64,000 nucleotides of DNA, from positions 310,001-374,000 of the forward strand of contig JACKPQ010000002.1 in the NCBI GenBank assembly GCA_024233435.1, written 5' to 3'. Each line of letters opens with the position of its first letter. Positions within the stretch are counted from its first letter, which is position 1. The notes below the pieces were generated by a model that did no database searches, was not told the origin of the DNA, and worked only from the letters and a program-made list of their open reading frames with translations. The stretch comes from Chlamydiales bacterium. GTDB taxonomy: Bacteria; Chlamydiota; Chlamydiia; Chlamydiales; JACKPQ01. Of the stretch, positions 8,920-17,351 are shown piece after piece. The position numbers were made by a program, and so were the translations under genes.

Positions 8920-10572
8920 TTAGCGAGAGCGCCAAAATGCTGGCGTGCATACGATTAAAAGGGCAAAATACTCCAGGCGGCCCAAAAGCATCGCGATTAC
9001 AAGCAAGCCCTTAGAGAATAGGGGTAGAAAGGCGCAGGTGCCAGCTGGGCCGGCAAAGCGGAAAGTCAGACCTGTGTTGTTTAGGCTGCAGCCAATAAGA
9101 CCTATGGCCGTTTCAAATTCTATCCCATTGATTAGCAACAGGACAGTGCCTAGGACTGAAAGGGAGATGACAACCCAAAACATGAGAAAAGCCGAGTTAG
9201 AGGTTGAGGCAGGGATCTGCTGATCGCCCACTTTGAGGACTCTAACGGCGTCGGGACGGAACATGCTTTCGATTTTATGGCGTGCTGTTCTAAAGAGAAT
9301 GAGATGGCGTGCCGATTTAAGACCCCCTGTTGTTGATCCTGACATTCCACCTAAGTACATGAGAATGAGCATGAAAGCTTGGGCTGCGAAGGGCCAGTAA
9401 TCATAATCCACGGTGCTAAATCCCGTGCAGCTTAGGGCTGAAATGGCCTGAAATGATCCATATCGGAGGGATTCAGCTAGATTATAATGAGGAAAGTAGT
9501 TAATAAAGAGGGATTTAACGTCCCAGATATCAAATGAGATGAGAAATACACCTGCAATGACCGTGCCTAGAAAAAGGAAGAATTCAGGTTCGTAGAATTT
9601 GTAAATTTTGCCTCTGATTAAGTAAAAGTAAAGGGTAAAGTTAATGCTGCCTAACACCATAAATATCATAACGATGCTCTCAGTCCAGACGTTGTTGTAG
9701 TAGGCAAGGCTTGAGCTGTGGTTAGAAAACCCACCGGTAGAAATAGACGATAACGAAATGGTAATGGCATCAAAGATAGGCATCTTAGAATTAGTAGCGA
9801 GTAAAAGCACGATTTGTAAAACAGTAAAAACGAGGTAAATTTTCCAGAGCAAGCTGGCGGTCTCCTTAAGCCGTGGCACCAAAGTTGAGCGAGCAGCTCC
9901 CTGATAGGGGCCGGGCAGCTCGGCCTCGACCATAAATTTACCGCCAATGAGAAGGAGTGGGAAGATGGCGATAAAAAGAAAGATGATCCCCAAACCCCCG
10001 ATCCATTGCATAAAGCTGCGCCAGAAAAGGATGCCTCGAGAAACAGCATCAAACCCTTGCAGTAAGATTTTTCCAGTGCCCGGATCGCGAACTGGAGTGA
10101 TCGTGCCAAAGAAGCGGTATTTATGAGTGGAAATCTTTGGCAAAGCAAGCTCAATAGGAATTTCTTCACCTTCTGCATTGTAGGATTTTGGGTAAAAAAC
10201 GGATGATCCGGTCGTTGTCAGGCCAGACATTGTCTCATAGATAGCGTCCATAGGGTTATCTAGCGTTTTTGAAAAGACAAAAGGGAGTGCGCCAAGAAGT
10301 GTTGTTATGATCCAGACAATAACAACAAGTAAAATGCTTTCACGTTTGTAGACCCTGCCTTTGGGGTTGCGTCCCAGGAAATGGAAGCCGATTGCAAGTA
10401 TGATGGTGATTGCAAAAGTGTAGAAAAAAGCCAGTGTTGAAGGGGGCTGCGGGTATTTGGCAGGATCGGCAAAAAAATCAAAGTAGGCACTCACTCCTAT
10501 TGGAATCAATAAAATGAGGGCAAAAATTCCAAGGTAGAAAGCAAGAAGGCGGCAGATGGCTTTATAGTACAT
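8920..10572 (-). CDS. trkH: Trk/Ktr potassium uptake channel subunit TrkH
   Basis: 550-aa integral membrane protein with the fourfold M1-P-M2 architecture of the TrkH/KtrB family. The four selectivity-filter loops can be read: TTTGSS (about 125), STGGFSN (about 290), SCTGFSTVD (about 385) and LNNTGLTF (about 505), each with the conserved Gly. It mediates K+ uptake across the inner membrane. It is encoded 3 bp downstream of trkA, its gating partner, so the two form an operon. Length is normal; nothing is degraded. Confidence 0.95.
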   Translation of the reverse strand: MYYKAICRLLAFYLGIFALILLIPIGVSAYFDFFADPAKYPQPPSTLAFFYTFAITIILAIGFHFLGRNPKGRVYKRESILLVVIVWIITTLLGALPFVFSKTLDNPMDAIYETMSGLTTTGSSVFYPKSYNAEGEEIPIELALPKISTHKYRFFGTITPVRDPGTGKILLQGFDAVSRGILFWRSFMQWIGGLGIIFLFIAIFPLLLIGGKFMVEAELPGPYQGAARSTLVPRLKETASLLWKIYLVFTVLQIVLLLATNSKMPIFDAITISLSSISTGGFSNHSSSLAYYNNVWTESIVMIFMVLGSINFTLYFYLIRGKIYKFYEPEFFLFLGTVIAGVFLISFDIWDVKSLFINYFPHYNLAESLRYGSFQAISALSCTGFSTVDYDYWPFAAQAFMLILMYLGGMSGSTTGGLKSARHLILFRTARHKIESMFRPDAVRVLKVGDQQIPASTSNSAFLMFWVVISLSVLGTVLLLINGIEFETAIGLIGCSLNNTGLTFRFAGPAGTCAFLPLFSKGLLVIAMLLGRLEYFALLIVCTPAFWRSR

Positions 10573-10575
10573 GCT

Positions 10576-11925
10576 TCAAAATAGTTTTTGGAGTTCTGGG
10601 ACATGCTCAGGCGCTGTGATCACGATCACAGTATCGCCGGGTGAAAAGATGCTATTGCCTTTGGCAATGGTAACCTCTCCGTGATTTTCAATGAGTGCAA
10701 TCAGGCAATTATGAGGAAGTAGGGGCGCTAGATCACTAATGGGCATCCCAGAGATTTTTGTTTCTGAGGACACTTTGAATTCGACAATTTTAGCGCGTCC
10801 TTCGCATAGCGAGGTCATTGAAGAGACGGCATCGGTGTGGACAATTGGCAAGATCCGGTTTGAAACACAAAGCTTATCAGAGATAGCGTAATGGATTCCA
10901 AGACGGCGAAGCAAATGCATATAGCCTGTATCAGATACTACAGTGATTACCTCTGAGCAACCCGCTTCTTGAGCGACAGTGGCTGCTAGTATGTTTTGGT
11001 CGATGGAGTCAGAGGCGGCGACAAAAACATCAATTTGGTTCACTTTTTCTGCGATTAAAAAATCTTGATCGGTTGGAGGGTGGTGCAAAACAGTGGCATA
11101 GTCGTGCTCGGTTGCAAGATTTAGGCATTTTTTTTCATCAGCTTCGATGATTGTGACATCGATATTATGTTCATGCAAGATATGAGCTAGATGATTTGTA
11201 GTCATTGATGCACCGGCAATAACAACCGATTTTACCGTTTTTTTCTCGATGCCAAAAAAGTTGGGCAAGCTAAGCGTGGCATCGGTTTCTCCAATAAATG
11301 TAACGCGATCACCGGGTAGTAACTCATCTGAGCCGTGGGGGAAGATAACAGTATCTGAATCGTTGGCATGGCGTTGAATGAGACCAATGAGCAAATGGTC
11401 TCCTAAATTGTATTCGGCAATTTTCTTGCCGTTGGGATTCCATGTATCTGGAATGCGAAGCGTTGACATCTGAACAGCGCCTTGCACAAAATTTTCTGCA
11501 GAGATGGTCCCAGGTGTAACAATACTCTTAAATAAATCGCGGGCAACAATGAGGTCGGGCGCAAGAAAATGATCGACATAGAAAAGGCGGCCAAAATCGA
11601 TGCGAGTATGATCGAGCAAGTAAGGCTTTGTGATGCGGGCAAGCGTTGTGGGATAGCCCAGATTTTTTGCAATAGAGCATGCAGCAAGATTCGTCTCGTC
11701 ATGACTTGTCAAAGCAAGGAAAAGCATGGGTTTTTGCTCAGCAAGTTCTGCAAGGATTTTCCAGTCGCAGCCACAGCCGCAAATTGTTGCCACATCAGCA
11801 GAGCGCGCAAAACGTGCAAGTGTTGATGCATCCTCGTCAATGATGATGACGTTTTTGCCCTCTTTAGCCAAAACATCTGCTAAGTGCGTTCCGATCGAAC
11901 CTGCGCCAACGACAACAATACTCAT
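10576..11925 (-). CDS. trkA: Trk system regulatory subunit TrkA
   Basis: 449 aa with two RCK units. Each begins with a Rossmann NAD(H)-binding motif: VVGAGSIGTHLADVLA at the N-terminus and VVIAGASMTTNHLAHIL near residue 235; RCK_C-type regions follow each. It forms the cytosolic gating ring on TrkH, controlled by NAD(H)/ATP. It is the first gene of the trkA-trkH operon. The second Rossmann motif has GAS in place of GGG/GxG, as often seen in TrkA second halves. Confidence 0.95.
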   Translation of the reverse strand: MSIVVVGAGSIGTHLADVLAKEGKNVIIIDEDASTLARFARSADVATICGCGCDWKILAELAEQKPMLFLALTSHDETNLAACSIAKNLGYPTTLARITKPYLLDHTRIDFGRLFYVDHFLAPDLIVARDLFKSIVTPGTISAENFVQGAVQMSTLRIPDTWNPNGKKIAEYNLGDHLLIGLIQRHANDSDTVIFPHGSDELLPGDRVTFIGETDATLSLPNFFGIEKKTVKSVVIAGASMTTNHLAHILHEHNIDVTIIEADEKKCLNLATEHDYATVLHHPPTDQDFLIAEKVNQIDVFVAASDSIDQNILAATVAQEAGCSEVITVVSDTGYMHLLRRLGIHYAISDKLCVSNRILPIVHTDAVSSMTSLCEGRAKIVEFKVSSETKISGMPISDLAPLLPHNCLIALIENHGEVTIAKGNSIFSPGDTVIVITAPEHVPELQKLF

Positions 11926-12093
11926 GGTCCCGAGTTATATCACGCTTCTTGCGATTCTCACAACGGGGAATTCGAATAGTAGCCCGACTTAGCTATTTTT
12001 ATTCCACTATGCACGCATGAGATTGCATATTTAAAATTTTTTACATAAAGATATACCTAATTTATATTTTAATATTTGAAAAAAATTAATCTA

Positions 12094-14025
12094 ATGATAC
12101 CCTTGTTCAAAACAAATGCCAAATTTAAGGAAATACAACCATTGTGTACCAATGCAAATCCACTAAAGACTCTAGATGGTCAAGCTGAACATCGTGAGTA
12201 TCTGGAAAAGCATTCAAATTTGTCGCCTTTACAAGTGCTGTTTGGAGAATGCGTACCTAAAAACCCAACATCCGAATGTATCAAACAACGAGCCTTCGCT
12301 CTCTTGCTAACGTTCCACCCCGATAAAAATTCTGGGCCTGAAGATCCTGGGCTTGAAGAAATAACAAAAAGAATTAATCAAGCAAAAAAAGATTTGTTAG
12401 GAGGCAAAGAAACAGGCAGTAATATATTCTCTGGGTTCCATAACCAGGAGCTCTATGAAGAGACTGCGTTATATCGGCATGTATACTCGGGCAAGTGGTC
12501 AGAAGCTCTAGAATACTTAAAAAATGTGATATCAACTGAGAGCCTAGAAGATGACAGTATTCTATACCTCTTTATGGCGATGTTATATTCAACATTCGGT
12601 AAAAGATGTGAAGCCAGCCATTGTCTTGATAAGTGTCATTCAAATTTGAAAGATATCTTAGATAAGTGTTGGAAAGAAATAAATGATCATCGAGTTAATT
12701 ACAAGCAAGCAGAAAAATTTATTGGCGACATAAGGGACTATGCGTCCAGCTTCTGCGGTGACGATGGCACAAAGGACTATATTTTAAAATTAACTGAATT
12801 GATCATTCCAATTGACCTGTTTATTGTTCTTAAAGATTACTATCGCGATAAGGATAACATCCTATATGAAACGCATTTAAGAACAGCTATCAGAAGATGT
12901 CCCTCCTCAAAGAAAGATTCCAAGCAAAAGCTGATTGAAGAGTTAAAAGAGCACACTCGGCGCTATTGCTCAAGTCACGTGATTTATTCTCCAGAAACTG
13001 GCAAGTTAAATATTATCGATGCGATTCAAAAAGTTTATGCAGACATATACGTAAAAATTTCGCAAGGCCAAATGTCAATGGCCGAAGAACTATCTTTTAT
13101 GGAGAATAAAGGCTTTGCAAATGTTTCTGAAGATGAGTGGTCTGATCTAATAATAACGCCAAAACATAACGACGACTATCTTTTGCTAGCATTGATTAAA
13201 GCGAAACAACACGAATATCCTAGCGCCATTCGATCGCTTGATGAATATTTAAAGCATGATCCTCTCAATAAATACGCTCGTGGATGCGCTGTTGGCATCA
13301 TGGATTATTGCGATACGTTATATATAGCTGAAGAGTCAACAACTACCGTAAGATCAACGGATGCTTTAAATGTAAAGATTCACGGTCAATTTGATTGCAT
13401 TTGTGCAAGAGAACAGTCATGTCTTTTTGACCAAGCAACAAACGGTTGTAAAATTGACAAACCACTATCTTCAAGAGTATCTAAGAGGTTTCAACAAAGT
13501 CTTCTAGGCAATATTTGGAAAAATGCAATATTCGGAAGTGTGCCTTGTGGAATCTTGGCAGGCGTTGCTTTTGGTACGCCTTTAGCCATTGCTGCTTGCA
13601 CAGTTATAGGGTACATAGCATGTGCATTTTTTATTTCTTTGAGGACCAGCTTCGTTCACTCTAGAGTTAAAAATGAAATTGCAGAAATTGTCTCCTCGTT
13701 TAAGCAGACTGTCAATGCTGAAGAATATCAAGCAGCTCTATCTAGAGCAAAAAAGCATCTCTTAGAGGGCGGATACTTAATCCAAAATCCCGAAAATTCC
13801 AGCCTAGTCATCAATGTACCTCAATTAGAAAAAACAGCTCAATTATTGGACCCAAGCGAGCAAATTAGCACGCTCAACTGGCTAAAATTAATGAGCTGTC
13901 TAATCCTTGAAGGCAGTGTTTCAAAAAATGAAGAGGTGAGCTTCTACATGAATGCCTTATTTCATAGCATGAGTGATAAAGATAGAGTAACGCTTCAACA
14001 GCTTCAAGACCAGCGAAATGCATGA
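12094..14025 (+). CDS. J-domain protein with C-terminal hydrophobic hairpin
   Basis: 643 aa from the ATG at 12094; a TTG six codons earlier is possible, and neither has a clear ribosome site. Near the N-terminus a J-domain is visible: helix I around LSPLQVLFGECV, helix II ending in LLLTFHPDKNSG with the invariant HPD at about residues 75-77, then a helix ending INQAKKDLL. The long middle is helical with repeat-like features resembling TPR. At residues 475-518 lie two closely spaced hydrophobic segments around AGVAFGTPLAIAACTVIGYI. It is probably a DnaK cochaperone tethered to a membrane, or a secreted effector. The gene is AT-rich and stands alone. Confidence 0.75.
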   Translation: MIPLFKTNAKFKEIQPLCTNANPLKTLDGQAEHREYLEKHSNLSPLQVLFGECVPKNPTSECIKQRAFALLLTFHPDKNSGPEDPGLEEITKRINQAKKDLLGGKETGSNIFSGFHNQELYEETALYRHVYSGKWSEALEYLKNVISTESLEDDSILYLFMAMLYSTFGKRCEASHCLDKCHSNLKDILDKCWKEINDHRVNYKQAEKFIGDIRDYASSFCGDDGTKDYILKLTELIIPIDLFIVLKDYYRDKDNILYETHLRTAIRRCPSSKKDSKQKLIEELKEHTRRYCSSHVIYSPETGKLNIIDAIQKVYADIYVKISQGQMSMAEELSFMENKGFANVSEDEWSDLIITPKHNDDYLLLALIKAKQHEYPSAIRSLDEYLKHDPLNKYARGCAVGIMDYCDTLYIAEESTTTVRSTDALNVKIHGQFDCICAREQSCLFDQATNGCKIDKPLSSRVSKRFQQSLLGNIWKNAIFGSVPCGILAGVAFGTPLAIAACTVIGYIACAFFISLRTSFVHSRVKNEIAEIVSSFKQTVNAEEYQAALSRAKKHLLEGGYLIQNPENSSLVINVPQLEKTAQLLDPSEQISTLNWLKLMSCLILEGSVSKNEEVSFYMNALFHSMSDKDRVTLQQLQDQRNA

Positions 14026-14043
14026 CTAAATTATAGTCTTTTT
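14024..14043 (+). terminator. Weak intrinsic terminator after the J-domain gene
   Basis: A 5-bp stem, GACTA and TAGTC with loop AATTA, overlaps the stop codon region and is followed by TTTTT. The stem is short and AT-rich, so termination is uncertain. Confidence 0.3.
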
Positions 14044-14194
14044 ATCTCACAGCTGGCTTATTTAGTGACGCATCTAGGTAGGGGTAGAAAGCCTAAGACG
14101 AGAGAATACAGAATCTTTTCAGGCGTTAAATTGAGGGAATTTTCAAGCAACTAAGATTGGATATTATTTTTCTGGCTGAGTATAAGGCTAGCCC

Positions 14195-14224
14195 TTGTCA
14201 TAAAAAAGGGAAATATGCCATGAT
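14195..14224 (+). promoter_or_regulatory. Probable promoter of tRNA-Arg / MBL / peroxiredoxin unit
   Basis: TTGTCA at 14195-14200 (5/6) and CATGAT at 14219-14224 (4/6) with an 18-nt spacer, about 13 bp before the 5' end of the tRNA. A G-run (14226-14230) lies between the -10 box and the tRNA. Confidence 0.4.
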
Positions 14225-14237
14225 AGGGGGTCCTTAT

Positions 14238-14311
14238 GCACCGGTAGCTCAGCTGGATAGAGTACTTGGCTACGAACCAAGAGGTCAGAGGTTCGAATCC
14301 TCTCCGGTGCG
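14238..14311 (+). tRNA. tRNA-Arg (anticodon ACG)
   Basis: A complete cloverleaf can be drawn. The acceptor stem is GCACCGG/CCGGTGC (14238-14244 with 14304-14310), discriminator G at 14311; the D arm contains GCTCAGCTGGATAGAGT; the anticodon stem-loop is CTTGG-CTACGAA-CCAAG with anticodon ACG; the T arm is AGAGG-TTCGAAT-CCTCT. No CCA is encoded, so it must be added by the nucleotidyltransferase whose gene is at 27478. The next base (14312) is the A of the ATG of the MBL-fold gene. Confidence 0.97.
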
Positions 14312-14941
14312 ATGCTCTTAACTGCCTTTCCCTCAGGGCCTTTTGCGACAAATGCTTACTTGCTTCAGTGCAAGCAGACGGGGCAGGCTGCTATCTTTGA
14401 CCCAGCACCTGGAAGCGCCCAAGACTTAAAATGGGCCACAGCTCAACTGTATATTAAAAAAATCCTTTTGACCCACTCTCACTGGGATCATATTGGAGAC
14501 CTTGCTGAATTGAAAAAATATTGGGATGTGCCTGTGTATGTGCACGAGCTGGATGCGGCCAACGTTTTTAATCCAGGATCAGACGGGCTGCCGATGATGA
14601 TGCCAATTGAAGGGGTTCAAGTCGATGGATTTTTAGAAGATGGGCAACAAATACAAGTGGGTGCTCTTTTGATACAGGTGATCCATACGCCAGGACATAC
14701 ACCAGGAGGAGTTTGTTTTTATCTGAAAGAGCAAGGGATATTACTTTCTGGGGATACCCTTTTTAAAGGATCGATTGGAAACTTGTCTTTTTCAACCGCT
14801 AATCCAGATGCTATGTGGACATCGCTGAAAAAATTAGCTAAACTGCCAAGCGATACAAAAGTTTATCCGGGCCATGGCGAGCCGACAATGATTGGCAAGG
14901 AGACATGGCTTGAAAATGCAAAAGAGGTTTTTACATGTTAG
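14312..14941 (+). CDS. Metallo-beta-lactamase-fold hydrolase (glyoxalase II-like)
   Basis: 209 aa. The zinc-binding signature THSHWDHIGD is at about residues 54-63, with further ligand motifs HTPGHTPGGVCFYL (about 127), SGDTLF (about 145) and PGHGEPT (about 187). This is the YcbL/GloB-like group acting on thioesters such as S-lactoylglutathione; the exact substrate is unknown. The chosen ATG abuts the 3' end of the tRNA, and homologues of this family begin in the same way (xLLxxFPSGPFATNAYLL). The 3' end overlaps the peroxiredoxin gene by 7 bp, indicating an operon. Confidence 0.88.
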   Translation: MLLTAFPSGPFATNAYLLQCKQTGQAAIFDPAPGSAQDLKWATAQLYIKKILLTHSHWDHIGDLAELKKYWDVPVYVHELDAANVFNPGSDGLPMMMPIEGVQVDGFLEDGQQIQVGALLIQVIHTPGHTPGGVCFYLKEQGILLSGDTLFKGSIGNLSFSTANPDAMWTSLKKLAKLPSDTKVYPGHGEPTMIGKETWLENAKEVFTC

Positions 14942-15513
14942 TTGGAAAAAAAGCGCCGGACTTTAAAGCAAAAGCAGTGATGGGGAATCAAATCGTTGAT
15001 AACTTTTCTTTGCAGCAGTTTATAGGAAAGAAGAACGTGATCTTTTTCTTTTATCCTCTTGATTTTACCTTTGTTTGTCCAACTGAGCTGCATGCTTTTC
15101 AAGATCAAATAAATGACTTTGAATCTAGAGATGCTGCCATAGTCGGTTGCTCGGTAGATAGCCCCTTTTCACATCTAACCTGGGTCAATACTCCTCGCAC
15201 AAAAGGTGGTATTCAAGGTGTGCAATATCCTCTTGTTTCAGACTTAAATAAAAACATTGCTCGTGAATATCATGTTTTAAATGAGGAAGAAGGCGTTGCC
15301 TTTCGTGGGCTGTTTTTAATCGACAAGGAAGGGGTAGTTCGCCACCAGCTAGTCAACGATTTGCCATTAGGGCGCAGTGTTGATGAAGCGGTCCGCGTTT
15401 TAGAAGCGTTAAATTTTTACGAAGCTAATGGCGAGGTCTGCCCAGCTAATTGGAAGAATGGGGAAAAAGCAATGCAGCCAACTCAAGATGGGCTAGCTGC
15501 ATATTTTAATTAA
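14935..15513 (+). CDS. 2-Cys peroxiredoxin (AhpC/TSA family)
   Basis: 192 aa. The peroxidatic Cys lies in DFTFVCPTELHAF (about residue 49) and the resolving Cys in GEVCPANWKNG (about 168), the typical 2-Cys arrangement; the helical C-terminal tail is present. It reduces hydrogen peroxide and organic hydroperoxides in the cytosol with a thioredoxin or AhpF-type reductant. The ATG overlaps the stop of the MBL-fold gene, so expression is probably coupled, giving a small detoxification unit. Confidence 0.93.
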   Translation: MLVGKKAPDFKAKAVMGNQIVDNFSLQQFIGKKNVIFFFYPLDFTFVCPTELHAFQDQINDFESRDAAIVGCSVDSPFSHLTWVNTPRTKGGIQGVQYPLVSDLNKNIAREYHVLNEEEGVAFRGLFLIDKEGVVRHQLVNDLPLGRSVDEAVRVLEALNFYEANGEVCPANWKNGEKAMQPTQDGLAAYFN

Positions 15514-16052
15514 GCTTCAGAAGTAGTTTCTTCGCAGCAAGCTTCTGTAACAATAGGCTCTTCAGATTGCTCTTCAGATGACTCTTCAACGACCGCAGCT
15601 TCTTCAGTTGTGCTAACTTGGATAGAGGCTGCTAGCATGTCGATGACTGAGCGGTAATGATCCTCTAAGCCGTCTGCAATTGGTTTTTCCATGTTAAATG
15701 AAATGCAGTAACGGCTAGAGTTTTGCTCAAATACTAGGCGTAGAGTGCGTGATGTCTCTGTATCAACTGTTTGCAGCTCCATTGGAACTTGTCCTTCGAT
15801 CTTCTCAGCATGAGCACCTTCATCAGTTGAAGCTTCAACATCAGACTTCACAACTTGCATTGTAAACTTATGATCTGAGTCGTTATCGCTTTGAAACGCG
15901 ACAGTCATCTCGTGGTTTTCTGCATCTATTGCGCATTCGCAAACAGCGTAACTTTCGACATTAAGCGTGATGCTCTCCGCGTTCATTTGAAAAGTTTCTA
16001 CGGCAAAAACGGCGCATGTAGATAGCGCTGCTGCAATCATCCACTTTTTCAT
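15510..16052 (-). CDS. Exported acidic hypothetical protein
   Basis: 180 aa with a clear signal peptide (MKKWMIAAALSTCAVFAVE). The mature part is acidic; the last 35 residues are almost all Glu, Ser, Thr and Ala with a CCEE motif. No family is recognised. AAGGAG in the leader supports the ATG at 16052. It is convergent with the peroxiredoxin gene and the two stop codons overlap by 4 bp. Cysteines in the mature domain and tail suggest an oxidised periplasmic or envelope protein. Confidence 0.7.
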   Translation of the reverse strand: MKKWMIAAALSTCAVFAVETFQMNAESITLNVESYAVCECAIDAENHEMTVAFQSDNDSDHKFTMQVVKSDVEASTDEGAHAEKIEGQVPMELQTVDTETSRTLRLVFEQNSSRYCISFNMEKPIADGLEDHYRSVIDMLAASIQVSTTEEAAVVEESSEEQSEEPIVTEACCEETTSEA

Positions 16053-16100
16053 TGAGGACTCCTTAGTTTGGGGTTTTACAAAAAGAGCCGAGTGTATGAT

Positions 16101-16490
16101 TTATGCGGTTAAATAGTCAAATAAATCCTGTTCAGATGTGATGAGCATGCTTTTGTATGGATGGCAAAGTTGCGAAGCTGCATCAATAAGCTCACTATCA
16201 CCGACTCCAGGCAAGCCGATTGCCGTGAGTTTTGGGAGCAAATTCGATGTTTGTAATAGAGAAAAGCCCTGAAAGTAATCGGCTCTACTAAAGCCCTCTT
16301 CTTCGACACGAACATAATAGACGGTTCGATTAAATAGAAGGGCCTGAATAGCAAATGGAATGCCCTGCGATTCATCAGGTGGATTGCCAAGTGCCTCAGC
16401 CAGATGTGCCATATCATTGCAGAGAATAGGAGCTCGCATTTCTCCACGTTCAGCTGCACCAAACATCACAAGTATATGATTTGTCTCCAT
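16101..16490 (-). CDS. Hypothetical protein, 129 aa
   Basis: Not recognised. A soluble, mixed alpha/beta-looking protein with no signal peptide; the N-terminus METNHILVMFGAAERG could be a first beta-strand and loop. It lies between the exported acidic protein and a divergent hypothetical gene. A competing 117-codon frame in the same direction (16109-16462) is less protein-like. The stop is 48 bp upstream of the next gene on the same strand. Confidence 0.5.
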   Translation of the reverse strand: METNHILVMFGAAERGEMRAPILCNDMAHLAEALGNPPDESQGIPFAIQALLFNRTVYYVRVEEEGFSRADYFQGFSLLQTSNLLPKLTAIGLPGVGDSELIDAASQLCHPYKSMLITSEQDLFDYLTA

Positions 16491-16571
16491 ATCTTGCTGA
16501 TAACTGCTTATAAAAAACTAGGCAAGATTTAGATTGACTCTTAATTAAATCTTAACGATAACGACAAGATT

Positions 16572-17351
16572 ATGACTTTAGTTACTCATTGTTCAGACCG
16601 AAAAAGAAGTGTCTTAGAAATCATTGAAGCTTTAGATTCAAATCGACCTGTATTTGTAGACTACAATAGAAGAATACAAAAGGTAGTTGAAGCAAGAAAG
16701 ATCTCACCCTCGATGGTGCGTTGCAATACTTCTGAGGGCGAGGAGGTTTGTGTTCTTGAAAGAAGTTTAAGTACTGGTTTGCAACGAGTGATACTTGATA
16801 GTGATCCATTTGCCAATATCGGAAAGATTGAAGGCACTGTGGTGTGGATTAAATGTAGAGGAAAGGAGCATCTGGCGCGAATTGCTCAAATAAAAGATGT
16901 TGGTCTAAGTCGCTACTTTATCTGCGAGCGCCCTGCTAGGGAAGGAGGGCTGTATGGAGGCAGATTTTTCTTTTCTCAGCTTGAACTTGATTTCAATGAA
17001 GTTCATATTGATTTAGAAAAAGCTATACCGAGAAACGTCTCATGGCCATCTGAGCCTTCTGTAATTGAGCAAATGCGTAAAAGTTGTCGAGATACTGTCA
17101 TAAAAGCGAGCTGGTTAGCAGGTAAAACTGAGTTTTTACGTGTTGACTCGAAGCTTCCTACTACGATTTGTTGCACCAACTTTGCCGATACTTTTACTTA
17201 TTTGCCTCAAGAAGATATTAAAAGCGGTAATGTTGTCATCGATTTGGCATCAAAAACAGATTGTTCGGGACTCCAATTCTTCCCAGAAAAAAGCCCTCAG
17301 CGCTATCGACTGGAATATGAAACTTCCAAAGTCAGATACGCTCGCCCATAA
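16572..17351 (+). CDS. Hypothetical protein, 259 aa
   Basis: Not recognised. Soluble, with several cysteines (CNTSEGEEVC; TTICCTN) and no export signal. The first 60 residues (ALDSNRPVFVDYNRRIQKV) and the middle have alternating hydrophobic residues suggesting beta structure. It is divergent from the 129-aa gene with about 80 bp between, and its last 20 bp overlap the end of enolase tail to tail. Confidence 0.55.
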   Translation: MTLVTHCSDRKRSVLEIIEALDSNRPVFVDYNRRIQKVVEARKISPSMVRCNTSEGEEVCVLERSLSTGLQRVILDSDPFANIGKIEGTVVWIKCRGKEHLARIAQIKDVGLSRYFICERPAREGGLYGGRFFFSQLELDFNEVHIDLEKAIPRNVSWPSEPSVIEQMRKSCRDTVIKASWLAGKTEFLRVDSKLPTTICCTNFADTFTYLPQEDIKSGNVVIDLASKTDCSGLQFFPEKSPQRYRLEYETSKVRYARP

